Part shown: piece after piece, positions 15,002 through 24,030 of the stretch
Position numbering within the stretch: position 1 is the first letter of the stretch
How the letters are laid out: the number at the start of each line of letters is the position of its first letter
Source of the DNA: Actinomycetes bacterium
Lineage (GTDB): Bacteria > Actinomycetota > Acidimicrobiia > Acidimicrobiales > Poriferisodalaceae
Reading direction: 5' to 3'
Length of the DNA stretch: 48,361 nt
NCBI GenBank assembly: GCA_024228575.1
Contig: JAAETH010000104.1
Coordinates: 1 to 48,361, forward strand
Translations under genes and position numbers: made by a program
The notes under the pieces: model-generated
Seen by the model: the letters and a program-made list of their open reading frames with translations, nothing else
Told to the model about the DNA's origin: nothing
Database searches by the model: none

Positions 15002-16429
15002 TCATGAGGTGAAACCCGTGATCACAACACCGGTCAGGCTGTAGCTCGGAGGCGGGTCTATCCGCCTGATCTTCGCACTCTCGACCTGGGCCCGGAGGAG
15101 CCGCTCGGCACCGGTTTCGAGATCGACGGCGTAGAGGTCGAAGAGAGCACCACACTCGGCGCCGTCAACAGCCACGATGAGCTCGGACGGGGTTGTGAAG
15201 CCGACGGGCCTGGCCGATCTGTTTGCCATCACGGGAAGTGGATAACCACCCGCGACAAGATCGATCACCTCGACGGTTCGTCCCGTCTCGCACGACCCTT
15301 CTGCCAGCGCAGCGTAGGTCGAGTCGCCATTCACGACGAGATCGGCGAGGGGCATCGCAGCCTCGTGCAGTGTTTCGACGCCATGTTCGGCACTCGGTTC
15401 CAGAAAGAGCTCGAGCTCGTCGCCCTCGGCCGCGGAAACCTCGACGGTCGCCGCTGCCATGTCGAGGTCGTGAAGGCGACTGGTGCCATCGAGGTGGGTC
15501 GCGACGAACAGCACCCGCGAGCCGTCGAAGGTGACATCAAGGTCCGAGATGGTCGCCTCGTCCCCAGCGAACAGGAGTGGAACCCCGTCCTCGCCCTCGC
15601 TCGTGGTGACCCACACCGAGTCGCCAGCGGAAGTCGGGTCCTGGATCACGACCAGGAGGTTCGAGCCGTCGGGGTGGTACCGCACACCGCTGACCGGAAC
15701 GCCGAGTTCGAGAACGCTGTCGAAAGCGCCGTCGATCCGCGACTTGTGCAGCTGTCCCTCAGCGATCCATATCGTGTTGAATCCGGTAGGTCTTGAGAAC
15801 TGAGCCCATTCACGAACAACACCGTCGGCGGCTCTTCCCTCCGGGTCGTCGTTCAGCGCCTTGATGCGCCCGTCGCTGAACATGACCTTGTCGGCCTGGG
15901 AACCCCAAGCGACGACCTCGGATCCTGGGTCGAGAGGCAACAAACACCCGGGTTGACCGTCGAAGCCGACTGCGAAGAGTTTGTTCTCTGCGGTGAAGGT
16001 GATCTGTGCGGGCAGGAGGGGCGAGTCGAGGCCCAGGCACTCAGAAGAAAGTGGTGCCTGCTCGATCGTCGTCGACGTCGTCGTCTCGGCGGGTTCGGTG
16101 CTGTCGACCGACGGTGACGGTTGTGTATCGCCGGGTTCGTCGTCTGTTGTCGCAGTGCTGTCGACCGATACCTCGTCGTCCTCCGAGGAATCGCCGTCGG
16201 GGAGATCCTCCGAACTCGTCGACGAATCGCCGGACGTCTCCTGTGAGCCCTCGCCATCGCCGAAGCCGACTGAACTTTCGCCCTCATCGGTCGAACACGA
16301 GGCACCAAACACAACGAACACAACAAGAACGAGACCCACGAGCCTGGGCGAGCTGGTGGATAGGGCAGGCCCGCGGTCCGAGAGTCCCGTCGACCGCGGA
16401 CCAACAAGGGCGGGAGGCGGTTTCGACAA
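15002..16429 (-). CDS. Lipoprotein with WD40/TolB-like beta-propeller repeats
   Basis: A predicted exported lipoprotein. A hydrophobic helix ends V-V-F-G-A-S-C-S, giving a lipobox, followed by about 90 Ser/Asp/Glu/Thr-rich residues that act as a flexible tether. A domain of repeated strands such as FTAENKLFAVGFDG, SGVRYHPDGSNLLVV and DLDVTFDGSRVLFVATH then resembles TolB/WD40-type propeller blades. The start is uncertain. The frame is open to ATG 16504, but that leaves only 24 bp to the divergent PilZ-like gene, so the TTG at 16427-16429 is used here (475 residues). No alternative has a strong ribosome site. The ligand is unknown; the fold suggests scaffold or binding activity at the outer face of the membrane. 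Confidence 0.7.
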   Translation of the reverse strand: MSKPPPALVGPRSTGLSDRGPALSTSSPRLVGLVLVVFVVFGASCSTDEGESSVGFGDGEGSQETSGDSSTSSEDLPDGDSSEDDEVSVDSTATTDDEPGDTQPSPSVDSTEPAETTTSTTIEQAPLSSECLGLDSPLLPAQITFTAENKLFAVGFDGQPGCLLPLDPGSEVVAWGSQADKVMFSDGRIKALNDDPEGRAADGVVREWAQFSRPTGFNTIWIAEGQLHKSRIDGAFDSVLELGVPVSGVRYHPDGSNLLVVIQDPTSAGDSVWVTTSEGEDGVPLLFAGDEATISDLDVTFDGSRVLFVATHLDGTSRLHDLDMAAATVEVSAAEGDELELFLEPSAEHGVETLHEAAMPLADLVVNGDSTYAALAEGSCETGRTVEVIDLVAGGYPLPVMANRSARPVGFTTPSELIVAVDGAECGALFDLYAVDLETGAERLLRAQVESAKIRRIDPPPSYSLTGVVITGFTS

Positions 16430-16528
16430 AACGGCATGTGGCCTATTTGTGCGACCCCTAAGAGATGAACGGCAAGATGCCGATTGCCAAGACATGCCGG
16501 ACATGTTGTCAGACCCAAGAGCCCTGTG

Positions 16529-17113
16529 ATGTTCGCTCCATGCTCCGACACCATCGCGACCGTCGAGGTCTCGTGGGGATCCGACGTGCGGCTCTTTCGG
16601 TTCACGGTTGCAGCTTCTCTCGACAGTGTCGTGCGTCTGGAGGGAGAGGACTCACTCGCCGGCGCCGACTTCGGAGCGGGCGATCAGGTTCTGCTGCGTT
16701 GGATCACCGGAGACGGGTCGTGCGCCGTTAGGGCAGTCGTCAGGTCGATGAGCCAGGGCATCTCGCCTTCACTCGTCCTCGAGTTGCCGGCGACCCCAGA
16801 ACGTCGCGTGCGCACCCGCACCGACGGAGACTGGGCTTGTCGATACAAACTCGGCGACGGAGACTGGGAAGAGGGCATCTTGCTGGAACTCGGCGTCGGC
16901 GGCACCAGGCTGGTGATCCGCGACGGCGAAGTCGGCATCGGCGATCGCGTCGAAATCCAGCTCGAAAACGTCGCGGTTGGGGGAAGAGTGGTCGGCATTC
17001 TCCACTCGCCCTCGAGCAACGACGAGCTGAGGATCAGGTTCGAGGACCTGGGTCTCGAAGACCTGATCGCTATCGGAGAACTGATCGGAAGCCCGCTCCC
17101 GCACAAACGCTGA
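16529..17113 (+). CDS. PilZ-like domain protein
   Basis: A 194-residue soluble protein with two beta-rich halves. Residues about 1-85 resemble the YcgR-type flanking domain. Residues about 88-185 look like a PilZ domain, the best known c-di-GMP receptor module. The first binding element is present as ERRVRTRTDGD near 90. The second element, normally D/N-x-S-x-x-G, reads ELGVGG here, so it is degenerate and nucleotide binding is in doubt. The ATG at 16529 is preferred over the frame opening at 16484 because it leaves about 100 bp for promoters between it and the divergent lipoprotein gene. It is convergent with proB. An HD-GYP phosphodiesterase is encoded 25 kb away in the same window. Confidence 0.7.
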   Translation: MFAPCSDTIATVEVSWGSDVRLFRFTVAASLDSVVRLEGEDSLAGADFGAGDQVLLRWITGDGSCAVRAVVRSMSQGISPSLVLELPATPERRVRTRTDGDWACRYKLGDGDWEEGILLELGVGGTRLVIRDGEVGIGDRVEIQLENVAVGGRVVGILHSPSSNDELRIRFEDLGLEDLIAIGELIGSPLPHKR

Positions 17114-17126
17114 ACCCGTACCTCGC

Positions 17127-18215
17127 TCACCGGTCGGCGAGGACCACCAGGTCATCGCGGTGGACGGTTTCGTGGACCAGACCGACCGGAAGATCACCGG
17201 TGTGCAACCCCGCCACCGAACGCAACAGTTGGGCATCTGCGCGAACGAGCCCTTTGGCGAACATCGCCCCATCGGGGCCGAGAATCTCGACAGCGGCATC
17301 GGGGCCGAAGTCGCCCCGGATCTCGATCACGCCGGCCGGAAGTAGCGAAGTCTGGCGCGACACGAGGGCGTTGCGTGCGCCGGTGTCGACCACGATCGCA
17401 CCCTCTGGGTGAACGGCAAACGCAATCCACAGTTTGCGGGCCGCGAGGCGTCGATCGTGAGCCACCACCGTTGTGCCAACACCCTGGCGTGCGTCGATCG
17501 CGTCACCGACCACCCCAGGACGAGACGCCGCCGCGATGACCGACCTCACACCCGACCATGACGCCATCTTGGCCGCGGCGAGCTTCGACGACATTCCGCC
17601 ACTGCCGTTGTCGCCCGCGCCGCCGGCCAGCGCTTCGAGTTCTCGGTCGATCTCGGAGATCTCCTCGATGAGCGACGCCTCTGTCGAAACCCTCGGGTCG
17701 GCGGTGAGAAGCCCAGGGGCGTCGGTCAGCAGCACGAGCAGGTCGGCGTCGATCAGGTTGGCCACCAGCGCGGCGATGCGATCGTTGTCGCCATAACGCA
17801 ACGCGTCGTCGGCGATGGCGTCGTTCTCGTTGATGATCGGCACAACCCCCATCTCGAGCAGACGCTCGATGGTGCCGCGTGCGTGTATGTACTGCTGGCG
17901 AACCATGAAGTCGAGCGGCGTCAACAGTGCCTGGCCGGCAACAAGCCCATGACGTCCCAGGATTTCGCGGTAGACCCGCATCAACTCGATCTGGCCAACA
18001 GCCGACACGGCCTGAAGGGTCCGAACATCTGCTGGGCGTTGCAACCCCAGCACCTGGAGGCCAGCGGTCACGGCTCCGCTGGACACGAGTACGACCTCGT
18101 TGCCCGCCCGTCTGGCGCTGACGATCTCGTTGCACAGCTTATCTATGGCGAGTGTGTTGATCTCGCCGGCGGCGGCGGTCACCGACGACGTTCCGATCTT
18201 GGCAACAACCCTCAT
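17127..18215 (-). CDS. proB: Glutamate 5-kinase (ProB) with PUA domain
   Basis: Phosphorylates glutamate to gamma-glutamyl phosphate, the first and feedback-controlled step of proline synthesis. The 362 residues comprise an amino-acid kinase domain (1 to about 255) and a C-terminal PUA domain (about 275-355). Landmarks are VVAKIGTSSVT at the N-terminus, VVLVSSGAVTAG, the substrate segment IINENDAIADD with FGDND-equivalent RYGDNDRIAALVA, and GGMSSKLAAAKMAS. The start lies 7 bp after the obgE stop, and GTGAGG overlapping that stop serves as ribosome site, so translation is coupled to obgE. The product ProA is encoded downstream, separated by unrelated genes. Confidence 0.97.
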   Translation of the reverse strand: MRVVAKIGTSSVTAAAGEINTLAIDKLCNEIVSARRAGNEVVLVSSGAVTAGLQVLGLQRPADVRTLQAVSAVGQIELMRVYREILGRHGLVAGQALLTPLDFMVRQQYIHARGTIERLLEMGVVPIINENDAIADDALRYGDNDRIAALVANLIDADLLVLLTDAPGLLTADPRVSTEASLIEEISEIDRELEALAGGAGDNGSGGMSSKLAAAKMASWSGVRSVIAAASRPGVVGDAIDARQGVGTTVVAHDRRLAARKLWIAFAVHPEGAIVVDTGARNALVSRQTSLLPAGVIEIRGDFGPDAAVEILGPDGAMFAKGLVRADAQLLRSVAGLHTGDLPVGLVHETVHRDDLVVLADR

Positions 18216-18222
18216 CGGAACC

Positions 18223-19458
18223 TCACGACTCGGACTCGTAGTCGAAGGCGAATTTGCCGATCACGACCGTGTCGCCGTCGTTGGCTCCTGCACGTGCCAA
18301 CGCCCGGTAGACACCGAGCCGTTCGAGACGGTTCTGTGCGTAGACGAGCGCATCGATGTCGGTCAGGTCGGACAGTGCGACGGCACGCCGGGCGTCCCTG
18401 CCCATGACCTCAAATGTCGTGTCGTCCAGACGTACGATCTCGACGCCTTCGGGAGCGGGTCGGTGGACCACAAAACCCTCGCCGGCCAGCGGCTCGGCGT
18501 CGCGGGCTGCGGTGACCATGGTGAGCAGCTGTTCGACAAGGCGATCGACCCCGAGGTGTGTGACCGCAGAGATCCGTTGGCCATCCCAATCCAGTTCGGC
18601 TTGATCGGTTTTTGTACCGATCGTCAGGCGGGGACGATCGAGCAGATCTGGCTGGTACGCGCCAAGCTCTGCCAACAAGGCGGCTTCCTGGTCGTCGGCC
18701 GAGCGGCCGTCGACAGGTGCCAGATCGAGCATCAACAGCAAGACCCTCGCCCGCTCGACATGACGCAGGAACTGATGCCCGAGACCTCTGCCCTCGGCGG
18801 CGCCATCGATGAGACCGGGGATGTCGGCAACGATCATCTCGCGACCCGAGCGACGTACAACACCAAGGTTCGGTGTGAGGGTCGTGAATGGATAGTCCGC
18901 GATCTTTGGTTTGGCCGCTGAGATCACCGAGATGAGGGTGCTCTTCCCGGCGTTGGGAAACCCGACGAGGGCCACGTCAGCGGTGAGCTTGAGTTCGAGG
19001 TCGTACCAGGTCTCCTGCCCGACCTCACCCTGCTCGGCGAACGACGGGGCGCGGCGTTTGTTGGACAAGAACCGCGAGTTGCCGCGACCTCCACGACCTC
19101 CCTCGGCTGCGAGCCACCGATCACCCTGCTGGGTCAGGTCGGCCACGATGTCGCCCTCCGGGCGACGAACCGTCGTGCCCTCCGGGACCGGCACCTCGAT
19201 GTCGTCGCCACGTCGACCATGTTTGCGCTTGCCTTGACCGTGAACCCCGCTTTCCCCCTTGCGGAACGGATGGTCGCGAAATGCGAGCAGGGACGAGACG
19301 TTGCGGTCGGCGACAAGCCAGACATCGCCACCGTTGCCACCATCGCCACCGTCGGGGCCGCCCCTCGGGGTGTGGGCCTCGCGACGGAACGACACACATC
19401 CCGCTCCTCCGTCACCCGCTCGCGAGTGCAGCTGACACTGGTCCACGAACTCGGCCAT
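18223..19458 (-). CDS. obgE: GTPase ObgE/CgtA
   Basis: An essential Obg-family GTPase acting in late 50S assembly and the stringent response. The 411 residues hold the Gly-rich Obg fold (1-158), the G domain (about 160-325) with G1 GFPNAGKST (166-174) and G3 DIPG (212-215), and a C-terminal OCT domain (about 335-400). The G4 element reads TKTD instead of the usual NKxD. It sits in the conserved order rplU-rpmA-obgE-proB, except that a VWA lipoprotein gene on the opposite strand (19579-21198) has come between rpmA and obgE. Consequently obgE probably has its own promoter in the 120-bp divergent gap. Confidence 0.97.
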   Translation of the reverse strand: MAEFVDQCQLHSRAGDGGAGCVSFRREAHTPRGGPDGGDGGNGGDVWLVADRNVSSLLAFRDHPFRKGESGVHGQGKRKHGRRGDDIEVPVPEGTTVRRPEGDIVADLTQQGDRWLAAEGGRGGRGNSRFLSNKRRAPSFAEQGEVGQETWYDLELKLTADVALVGFPNAGKSTLISVISAAKPKIADYPFTTLTPNLGVVRRSGREMIVADIPGLIDGAAEGRGLGHQFLRHVERARVLLLMLDLAPVDGRSADDQEAALLAELGAYQPDLLDRPRLTIGTKTDQAELDWDGQRISAVTHLGVDRLVEQLLTMVTAARDAEPLAGEGFVVHRPAPEGVEIVRLDDTTFEVMGRDARRAVALSDLTDIDALVYAQNRLERLGVYRALARAGANDGDTVVIGKFAFDYESES

Positions 19459-19578
19459 AACACCGAAGGATACGAGCGGCTGACCGCGACGGGAACCGCG
19501 GGGGCTTCGATGAACGTCTCACAGTGCGCCAAGGCTCGTCCGGAATGGCCGGTGGGCCCCAATCACAGAGGGACAACC

Positions 19579-21198
19579 GTGAAGAAGAACCTCATCCAAA
19601 TGCTGGCGGTACTCGCAGCCCTGCTGCTGGTGTTGGCAGCGTGCGGCGACTCCGACGACAGCGCCGACTCCACATCTGAAACCACCGAGATCGGGCCGCC
19701 CGACGACCGAGATTCGGAGTCTCGGTCCGGGCGTTCCGAGGCCACATCGCGGAACACGACTAGCACAGCCGCATCAGGCTCAACGCTGACGACGATCGCG
19801 ACCGCCGACACAACGGAGGCCGCAGACACAGCCGACGAGGCGGCCTCGGAGGTTGAGGTTGAGGTGGGTGACTTCGAGCGCACATCGCGCGACTCGACGT
19901 CAACATTCGGGCTCGATGTCGACACCGCCAGCTTGTCGATAACACGTCAGTGGATCGATTCGGGGCAGCTTCCGCCCGCCGACATGGTCAGGGTCGAGGA
20001 GTTCGTGAACTCCTTCGACCAGGACTACGACGCCCCTAGCCGCGACACGTTCGCCATCTACGCCGACGGGGCTCCTCACGACCTGATCGACGACAACACG
20101 ATCGTGCTGCGTATCGGCATCAAGGGTGAGGAGGTCAGCGCGCGCCGGCGTGCCGATGCCAACCTCACCTTTGTCATCGACGTCTCGGGATCGATGGAGT
20201 CGGACCACAAGCTCGACATCGTCAAGGACTCGCTGCATGTGCTGATCGACAACCTCGATCGCGATGACCGGATCGCAATCGTCGTCTACGACGACCGTGC
20301 GTGGGTGCACCTCGACCCGACCTTCGTCGATGATGAGGAGACGATTCACGACGCCATCGACGATCTGACCACCGGTGGATCGACCAACGCCGAAGCCGGT
20401 CTGAGGCTCGGCTACGAACTTGCGAGGGATACCTTCGATGAGGGGCTGATCAATCAGGTTGTGTTCGCGTCCGACGGTGTGGCCAACGTCGGCGAGACCG
20501 ACCCTGACGGCATCCTCGCAGAGATCAGCGAGGATGCCGGACGAGGTATCCAGATGCTGGCCATAGGTGTCGGATTCGGGCAGTTCAACGACGATCTTCT
20601 CGAACACATCGCAGACGCCGGGAACGGCAAGTATGCCTACATCGACACCGTCGAAGAGGCCCGCCGCCTGTTCGATGATCAGCTGCTTTCGACACTCGTC
20701 ACCGTCGCTCTCGACGCAAAGATCCAGGTCGATTTCGACGCTGAAGTGGTTCGCAGCTGGCGATTGATCGGGTTCGAGAACCGTGAGATGTCGGACCGTG
20801 AGTTCGACAACGAGGGAACAGATGCGGGCGAGATCGGAGCAGGACATTCGGTGACGGCCCTGTACGAGGTCGACCTCGTTCGTGGTGCCGACGACCGAGA
20901 CGAACTGGGAACGGTCACCCTCAGGTGGATCGACCCCGACACCCTCGACAGCCACGAACTCAAAGGTGTCGTCAGGGTGGATGTCTTGAGCGAGCGCCTG
21001 GGTTCTGCCTCGACCCATCTCCGCTGGGACATCGCTGTGGCCACAGCTGCCGAGCTACTGCGAGGCTCGCCGTGGGCAGACCACGTATCGCCTCGCGAGG
21101 TGCTGGACGAGCTGGACGCCGTCGCCAACGACCTCGATTCCGACGCGGCGTACGACTTCTCGGACATGTTCGCCGAAGCGATAGACCTCGGCCTGTAG
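19579..21198 (+). CDS. YfbK-like VWA lipoprotein (vWF_A N-terminal, VWA and DUF3520 domains)
   Basis: A predicted 539-residue surface lipoprotein. The signal peptide MKKNLIQMLAVLAALLLVL precedes lipobox L-A-A-C with Cys22. Ser/Thr/Asp-rich residues 23-95 form a linker. The von Willebrand N-terminal domain (about 97-165) has the typical FGLDVDTASLS and VRVEEFVNSFDQDY. The VWA domain (about 196-370) has an intact metal site D201-V-S203-G-S205, and a DUF3520-type C-terminal domain follows. Related YfbK/YfbK-like proteins occur widely but their function is unsettled; metal-dependent protein binding is the family expectation. The GTG start has GAGGG seven bases upstream. The gene interrupts rpmA-obgE on the opposite strand, which suggests a later insertion into the ribosomal cluster. 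Confidence 0.9.
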   Translation: MKKNLIQMLAVLAALLLVLAACGDSDDSADSTSETTEIGPPDDRDSESRSGRSEATSRNTTSTAASGSTLTTIATADTTEAADTADEAASEVEVEVGDFERTSRDSTSTFGLDVDTASLSITRQWIDSGQLPPADMVRVEEFVNSFDQDYDAPSRDTFAIYADGAPHDLIDDNTIVLRIGIKGEEVSARRRADANLTFVIDVSGSMESDHKLDIVKDSLHVLIDNLDRDDRIAIVVYDDRAWVHLDPTFVDDEETIHDAIDDLTTGGSTNAEAGLRLGYELARDTFDEGLINQVVFASDGVANVGETDPDGILAEISEDAGRGIQMLAIGVGFGQFNDDLLEHIADAGNGKYAYIDTVEEARRLFDDQLLSTLVTVALDAKIQVDFDAEVVRSWRLIGFENREMSDREFDNEGTDAGEIGAGHSVTALYEVDLVRGADDRDELGTVTLRWIDPDTLDSHELKGVVRVDVLSERLGSASTHLRWDIAVATAAELLRGSPWADHVSPREVLDELDAVANDLDSDAAYDFSDMFAEAIDLGL

Positions 21199-21207
21199 AG
21201 CGGTCGA

Positions 21208-21459
21208 TCAGGCCGAGAGCACGTCGACGAGCTTGCGGCCGCGACGCGAGCCAAACTTCACCACACCGTCCGAGGTTGCGAAGAGGGTGTCGTCGTTTCC
21301 GCGACCGACATTGTCGCCGGGATGGATGCGGGTTCCGCGCTGGCGCACGATGATGCTTCCTGCGGTGACGTTCTGGCCGTCGAACACCTTGACGCCCAGG
21401 CGCTGGGCTGTGGAATCGCGGCCGTTACGGGTTGAACCGCCGCCCTTGGTCTTGGACAT
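21208..21459 (-). CDS. rpmA: 50S ribosomal protein L27
   Basis: L27 reaches the peptidyl transferase centre of the 50S subunit. The 83 residues match the family: N-terminal [20 protein letters not shown], then [23 protein letters not shown] and [16 protein letters not shown]. The start is MSKTKGGGS, not the longer Firmicutes form that is cleaved by Prp. It lies 3 bp after rplU and is surely co-transcribed with it. Downstream is the convergent stop of the VWA lipoprotein gene, 9 bp away, rather than obgE as in most actinobacteria. Confidence 0.98.
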   Translation of the reverse strand: MSKTKGGGSTRNGRDSTAQRLGVKVFDGQNVTAGSIIVRQRGTRIHPGDNVGRGNDDTLFATSDGVVKFGSRRGRKLVDVLSA

Positions 21460-21462
21460 GAG

Positions 21463-21774
21463 TCAGCCCTTCGTGATCGCTGTGATCTCGACGTCGGTGT
21501 AGCGCTGGCGATGGCCAAATCGACGCCTGTTGTTGGTCTTGTTCTTGTAGGTGAACCCATCGATCTTCGGGCCCTTGACTTCGCCGAGCACCCGGCCGGT
21601 GCAAGAAGCTCCGGCGAGCTCGTCTGGAGTCGACAAGACGGCATCGCCGTCGGCCAACATGACAAGCGAGAAGGTGACGTCGTCGCCTTCTGCTGCGTTC
21701 AGCAGGTCGACGCGAACGGTTTCGCCGACCTCGACCTTTTCTTGCCGTCCGCCGGCTGAAATGACTGCATACAT
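21463..21774 (-). CDS. rplU: 50S ribosomal protein L21
   Basis: L21 binds 23S rRNA and L20 in the 50S subunit. The 103 residues start MYAVISAGGRQEKVEVGE and end in the typical basic stretch KNKTNNRRRFGHRQRYTDVEI. The ATG at 21772-21774 is chosen by family alignment over an upstream in-frame codon at 21786. The gene follows RNase E/G with a 75-bp gap that contains a 32-bp perfect palindrome (21814-21845). Transcription may therefore be reset or attenuated between rne and rplU. No L20-type leader was recognised. Confidence 0.98.
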   Translation of the reverse strand: MYAVISAGGRQEKVEVGETVRVDLLNAAEGDDVTFSLVMLADGDAVLSTPDELAGASCTGRVLGEVKGPKIDGFTYKNKTNNRRRFGHRQRYTDVEITAITKG

Positions 21775-21813
21775 ACGGCGGACCATTCTATCTGGGCTCG
21801 GGGGTGCCTACGC

Positions 21814-21845
21814 AACGCCGCACCAACAATTGTTGGTGCGGCGTT
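21814..21845 (-). terminator. 32-bp perfect palindrome between rne and rplU (terminator or attenuator)
   Basis: Sixteen bases, AACGCCGCACCAACAA, are followed directly by their exact reverse complement. In RNA this gives a stem of about 14 bp with an AAUU loop. It lies 4 bp after the rne stop and 39 bp before the rplU start. No T run follows on the minus strand, so it may be an RNase-processing or partial-termination element rather than a classic terminator. Confidence 0.6.
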
Positions 21846-21849
21846 CACT

Positions 21850-24015
21850 CTATCGAGGCAATGCGGCTTCGTCATAGGTGAGGCCCCGACCCTCGCAGAC
21901 ATCACACGCCGTGGACACCGACTCGAGAAGGCCCTCACCGATCCGTTTGCGGGTCATCTCGACCAATCCGAGATCGGTGATGTCGTAGGCCTGGGTGCGA
22001 GTCTTGTCTCTCGCCAGGGCATCACGGAAGACACGCATGACCTCGTCGCGGTGCTTCTTGACCTCCATGTCGATGAAGTCGATGACGATGATGCCGCCGA
22101 TATCTCGCAGCCTGAGCTGCTTGGCGATCTCTTCGGCAGCCTCGAGATTGTTCGAGAAGACCGTCTCCTCGAGATTTGATGAGCCGACGTTCTTGCCGGT
22201 GTTGACGTCGATGACAGTGAGCGCCTCGGTGCCCTCGATGATGAGCGAACCGCCCGACGGCAGCCACACCTTTCGGTCGACCGCTCGGCGGAACTGCTCT
22301 GCGACATGGAATCGCTCGAACAGGGGCAGGGCTTCGACGGTGGTGTCGTGGAATTCGATACGGTCGGCGAGGGCGGGAGTAACCGTCTCCATGTAACCCT
22401 TGACCTGCTCGTACAGGGCCCTGTCGTCGATTATGACGCCGCGGTACTCCTTGCTGAACTCCTCGCGGATGACCCGAACGGCCATGTCGGGCTCGCGGAA
22501 CAGCAGCGAGGGCGCCTTGGCCGATGAAGCCAGCTTCTCGATCTCGATCCACTGCTGATGCAGCCGGGTTACGTCGCGCTCGATCTCCTCGGCGGTGACG
22601 CCCTCCGAAGCGGTCCTGACGATGAGGCCGTGACCCTCTGGTTTGACCTTGTCGAGGATCGAGCGCAAACGTTTGCGTTCCTTGTCGGGGAGCCGCTTGG
22701 AGATGCCATAGGTCGAGCTGTTGGGCACCATGACCACAAAACGACCGGGAAGCGAAACCTCGGTTGTGAGCCTTGCACCCTTGTGCCCGATCGGATTCTT
22801 GGTGACCTGACAAACGATGCTCTGGCGGGCCTTGAGCAGCTCCTCGATGCGAGGTCCGTCCTTGACACGTTTGCGCGACTTGCGGCCCTTGGCCGGAGCG
22901 GGTTGACCGGCCGACGAGTCGAGATCGTCACGATCGAAGGTGACATCGCCCCGGTAGAGCACGGCATTCTTCGGGGTTCCGATGTCGACGAAGGCGGCCT
23001 CCATTCCCGGAAGCACGTTCTGGACGCGCCCGAGGTAGATGTTGCCGTGGATCTGTGCGACATCGTCGGCGGGGCGGCTGACATAGTGTTCGATCAGCGA
23101 TCGTCCCTCGAGGACTGCGATGTGTGTGACGTCCCCGTGGACGTGAACAGCCATCTGGTAGCGCCCGGCCGGTCGACCCTTGCGCTCGCGGCCCCTGCGA
23201 CGCTTCAGCTCCTTCTCGTCGAGCTCGAGGGGACTGTCGTCGACCAGGGTTGCCTCGACGGGGGAAACCTGCTTCGCCTTGCCCTGGCGCTGGCCACGCT
23301 TGTCCTTGTCGCCCGTCGATCTGGCTTCGGATTGTTTCGCCTCGCCACCTTGCCCGGTGCCGCTCTTGCCGCGGCCACGACCTCGCCCGCCTCGACGCCG
23401 ACGCTTCTGCCCCGATCCGCCAGCCTCGTTGCCCGACTGCGGCTCGTCCGACCCATCCTGTGATTCGGGTGCCGGCCGACTGTCGCCGATGCGCGGCTTT
23501 TGAGACGGTGGCGGGGGCAGCTTGGACGCAGCCGGGCCGGCATCCCCACCGGCTTGGGACCCACCGTCGTTGGTGGAGGGTCGCTTCTGCTTGCTCGAGC
23601 CCTTCGGTTGCGCGTCCTTCTTCTGTTTCGAGCCGCCGACGGTCCTGGTCCGCGTTACCGGCTTCGACCCGCCGTCGGTCTTGGGCCCCGACGGTGATCG
23701 GGTCGCCCCGTCTGCGGGCGGAGCAGCATCGCCAGAAACAGCTGGATCACCAGGGGGGACCGCACCGGCTCCAGGACTCTTGGTCTGGGCCGATGCAATA
23801 CGCCGGGTCCGTTTCTTGGCAGGTGCTCGCTCTTCTCGTTCTGGTTGCCGGTCCTGCTCGGCTGGGCTGTCTCGCTCAGCTGGGCTGTCTCGCTCGGCAG
23901 ATACAGCCTTGTCGGCCGTTTCGGTTGTGATTCGACGTCGACGGATCGTTGGTCCCGAGCCGCCTGATTCGGCGTTCGGTTCGACGACCTGTCCTGTGTC
24001 GGGAGTGTCGTTCAC
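21850..24015 (-). CDS. rne: Ribonuclease E/G family endoribonuclease
   Basis: Cleaves single-stranded AU-rich RNA in mRNA decay and rRNA/tRNA processing. The 721 residues begin with about 280 low-complexity, basic, Pro/Gly/Arg/Ser-rich residues, including an ERDSPAERDSPAEQD repeat (41-55) and an RGRGRG patch (211-216). The catalytic core follows: an S1 domain (about 285-425), the 5'-sensor and RNase H-like region, and the DNase I-like domain with active-site D603 in VIDVNTG and D646 in VIDFIDM. CDVC (704-707) is the zinc-link. Actinobacterial enzymes carry such long disordered N-terminal arms rather than the C-terminal scaffold of E. coli. It lies just before rplU-rpmA and after the radical SAM pair. 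Confidence 0.96.
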   Translation of the reverse strand: MNDTPDTGQVVEPNAESGGSGPTIRRRRITTETADKAVSAERDSPAERDSPAEQDRQPEREERAPAKKRTRRIASAQTKSPGAGAVPPGDPAVSGDAAPPADGATRSPSGPKTDGGSKPVTRTRTVGGSKQKKDAQPKGSSKQKRPSTNDGGSQAGGDAGPAASKLPPPPSQKPRIGDSRPAPESQDGSDEPQSGNEAGGSGQKRRRRGGRGRGRGKSGTGQGGEAKQSEARSTGDKDKRGQRQGKAKQVSPVEATLVDDSPLELDEKELKRRRGRERKGRPAGRYQMAVHVHGDVTHIAVLEGRSLIEHYVSRPADDVAQIHGNIYLGRVQNVLPGMEAAFVDIGTPKNAVLYRGDVTFDRDDLDSSAGQPAPAKGRKSRKRVKDGPRIEELLKARQSIVCQVTKNPIGHKGARLTTEVSLPGRFVVMVPNSSTYGISKRLPDKERKRLRSILDKVKPEGHGLIVRTASEGVTAEEIERDVTRLHQQWIEIEKLASSAKAPSLLFREPDMAVRVIREEFSKEYRGVIIDDRALYEQVKGYMETVTPALADRIEFHDTTVEALPLFERFHVAEQFRRAVDRKVWLPSGGSLIIEGTEALTVIDVNTGKNVGSSNLEETVFSNNLEAAEEIAKQLRLRDIGGIIVIDFIDMEVKKHRDEVMRVFRDALARDKTRTQAYDITDLGLVEMTRKRIGEGLLESVSTACDVCEGRGLTYDEAALPR

Positions 24016-24030
24016 TCCGCAATTCCCTTC

